In this document: piece after piece, positions 62,281 through 64,000 of the stretch
Layout: each line of letters opens with the position of its first letter
Position numbering within the stretch: position 1 is the first letter of the stretch
Source of the DNA: Monosporascus cannonballus
Lineage: Eukaryota > Ascomycota > Sordariomycetes > Xylariales
Assembly: GCA_004154925.1 (NCBI GenBank)
Contig: QJNS01000056.1
Coordinates: 248,001 to 312,000 of the forward strand
Length of the DNA: 64,000 nucleotides
Direction of reading: 5' to 3'
Made by a program: the position numbers and the translations under genes
The notes under the pieces: model-generated
The model's input: the letters and a program-made list of their open reading frames with translations, nothing else
Told to the model about the DNA's origin: nothing
Database searches by the model: none

Positions 62281-63191
62281 GTGCAGATGGAGGTTTTCCA
62301 TGAATCAAGCTTCCTCAAGGAGCAAAAAGCGCCTGCGCTCCCTACGCCGGAGGAGGTTCGAACAATCAATGAATCGACAGGTCATGTACGCAGCACAAAC
62401 TTCAATCGCCCTCCCCCTGTCATCGTTCCGTCGCTAGGACTAGTTATCAAATACGGGGCCGACGTAACTATTGTCGAAGCCCAGACACAGATAATGGTAC
62501 GCGAACAACTGCAGGGCAGAATACCAGTCCCCAAAGTCTTCGGCTGGACTGAAGATAGGGATCAACGATTCATCTACATATCCCTCATCCAAGGCGAAAC
62601 CTTAGGGGAGAGATGGCCCGGCATAAACGAAATTAAGAGAAAAGCTGTCTGCCAGGAACTCAAGCAAATGGTCAATGCCTGGAAAACATTAAAATATGGC
62701 GGACATGGCCGTTATGTCGGTAAGCGCACCTATCCATACATCGAGCAATTAATACTGATATAAAGCCTGGCTTTAAAGGTAGCCTAGGGGGACACCCACT
62801 TAATAAGATCTTTCTGGAAAGTCACCTGGCACTTGCTGGTCCATTCCAAGGCCCAGATGCCGTCTAACAGTTCTAAGTTGCCTGCAAAATTAAGATCAGC
62901 CCCGAAGTAACTACTGCTTTCACACATAATGATTTTGTCCTGTTTAACATCATCTTGTCACCAGGGCCTAATCCGAACGTGGCTGCAATTATTAACTGGG
63001 GCCAGGCTGGGTGGTATCCCGCGTACTGGGAATATTGTAAAGGGCGGCGGGTAATGCTCGATCCCGAATACTTGGATAACGTGTCTCAAGAAAACTGGCG
63101 TAAAAAGTATTTGCCGATAATTATAGATCCCGTGGACGAAAAATCATTCTACCACCCTTGGCTTTACTTTGTTTTATCCAAGGGCATCTGA
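62281..63191 (+). pseudogene. APH-type (aminoglycoside phosphotransferase fold) kinase-like pseudogene
   Basis: Two exons. Exon 1 (62281-62719) reads PTPEEVRTINESTG, VPSLGLVIKYGADVTIVEAQ (with the nucleotide-binding Lys), RIPVPKVFGWTED and YISLIQGETLGERW, the fungal APH-type N-lobe. A 59-bp intron follows. Exon 2 reads GSLGGHPLNKIF, then two TAA codons (62865-62867 and 62874-62876, probably from CAA), FTHNDFVLFNIILSPGPNPN, AAIINWGQAGWYPAYWEYCK and FYHPWLYFVLSKGI before the stop. The catalytic-loop HND Asp is kept; the metal-binding IIDW Asp is now Asn (62994-62996). These proteins are common in filamentous fungi, with mostly unknown substrates. Two nonsense codons and the lost Asp indicate RIP-like inactivation. 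The start could also be the Met two codons later. Confidence 0.85.
62720..62778 (+). other. Intron of the APH-type pseudogene (59 bp)
   Basis: GTAAGC donor, CTGAT branch-like sequence about 25 bp before the end, and TTTAAAG acceptor. Splicing joins YVG to SLGG in phase 1, restoring the family's usual sequence. Typical size for a filamentous ascomycete intron. Confidence 0.8.
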
Positions 63192-63760
63192 ACAAGTTTT
63201 TAATCCGGCCTGGTCTTTACGTACACAGCACGGGAGGACGGAGATACGTTTCACCTAACATGCTCGATAACGCGATTCTATTACATAAGGATCCAGGTTT
63301 TTTCAAAGGTCTTTTGTATGCCGCAGAAGGCGCTGGACGTTAAAAAGGGGCCAAAGCCAAGGTCCATTTGTGTGGTTGTAGATGCGGATTAATATGAACT
63401 ACGGATATCAAGCAGTTGGCGAAAGACAATTCAAACATATTCACAAGTATCTAGATAATTCATCAAGCGCGTTCCTCCTACCCGTGGCAACCATATTACA
63501 GGATATCACAGCAAAGGGTAAACCGCAAATAGTTGTCCTAAGTTACCCACCACAGATGCCGGCGTACCTACGTATTCACTCTGTCCGCAGGGTAGCACCA
63601 ACACACGCTGGGACAACATTATGCAACCCATTAAGCCAATTTCCAAAAGCATGAAAATAACCAGGGCGAAGAGTATAGGTAGAATACGTAGGAAGGTCGA
63701 GTTCCTCTATTTGCTCGAAAGTATGGCCTCCTGAAACAAGCAGAGCAGGGAGCAATCATA
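63192..63760. other. Island edge without identified gene
   Basis: Near-normal composition. Plus-strand open frames at 63158-63343 and 63382-63654 (90 codons) are not recognisable. The first overlaps the end of the kinase pseudogene in another frame. Confidence 0.4.
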
Positions 63761-64000
63761 AATTAATTATTAAATATATAAAAAATTAAAATTAAATGAA
63801 AAAGAATGTTATTTAAATATATAAAAATTTATATTTTAAAAGTTTTTACAAGTTTTAAATTAATAAAAAAATATTTATATTTTTTAAAATACGTGTAAAA
63901 ATATAAAGCCCTGTTTTTAATATCGAAATAAGTTTTTGAAAAATCAATTGCAAAATTAAAAAGACTTAAATTTTATTTCATATAAAATAACGATAGCTTT
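63761..64000. other. Return to AT-rich mutated DNA
   Basis: Abrupt change at about 63761 to extremely AT-rich sequence with no recognisable feature. This marks the right border of the preserved island. Confidence 0.6.

Noticed and set aside
1..64000. CRISPR arrays, tRNA or rRNA genes, telomere repeats
   Set aside because: None found; the direct repeats present are LTRs and target duplications, and TTAGGG occurs only singly.

Overview
This window reads as a repeat-rich, AT-rich heterochromatic block of a filamentous ascomycete (Pezizomycotina). The main reasons are pervasive C-to-T / G-to-A decay with TAA/TAG stops where CAA, CAG or TGG would be expected (RIP-like mutation), the TE families present (Ty3/gypsy chromoviruses, Fot1/pogo and Tc1 DNA transposons, MITEs), and short spliceosomal-type introns and fungus-type gene families in the less mutated right end. 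I found no intact protein-coding gene, no tRNA or rRNA, no CRISPR array and no telomere repeat. Nearly everything is a dead mobile element or a pseudogene.

Layout. 1-6762: chromovirus A on the minus strand, its left (3') LTR cut by the window edge. 6763-8747: right-hand part of repeat B (copy B1), interrupted by A. 8748-11397: a less mutated spacer, then a decayed coding-like tract. 11398-25742: chromovirus C (minus), split by a complete younger chromovirus D (minus, 17630-24799) with a perfect 5-bp target duplication. C carries a 242-bp insertion in one LTR and D carries a 458-bp MITE in its chromodomain. 25743-27397: decayed gene debris, including a Thr-rich, membrane-type fragment. 27398-29329: a pogo/Fot1 element with 44-bp inverted repeats. 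29330-36808: decayed unassigned DNA with one TPR-like tract. 36809-56422: chromovirus E (plus), whose 5' LTR is split by a 12.7-kb copy of repeat B (B2, 36986-49702) with an 8-bp target duplication; B2 itself contains a second Fot1-type element (37697-39530). 56423-56799: a 5'-truncated LTR. 56800-63760: an island of near-normal base composition with three recognisable pseudogenes (DUF6601-like, DUF6540-like, and an APH-type kinase), a 210-bp solo LTR and a Tc1 transposon. 63761-64000: AT-rich mutated DNA again.

How the parts relate. The chromoviruses share a gag - protease - RT - RNase H - integrase - chromodomain order, but differ in LTR and gag modules. The nesting gives relative ages: D is younger than C; the 458-bp MITE is younger than D; A is younger than B1; B2 is younger than E; the Fot1 element is younger than B2, and B1 keeps the matching empty site. 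So the A/E retrotransposon family and repeat B were active over overlapping periods. The best candidate for something not yet described is repeat B: about 10.9 kb without its nested transposon, with imperfect inverted ends, an 8-bp target duplication, hairpins near both ends and an 8.3-kb internal segment that the B1 copy lacks. I could not identify a transposase in it. A second global signal is that much of the cytosine surviving in the mutated DNA lies in CpG, in contrast to the right-hand island.
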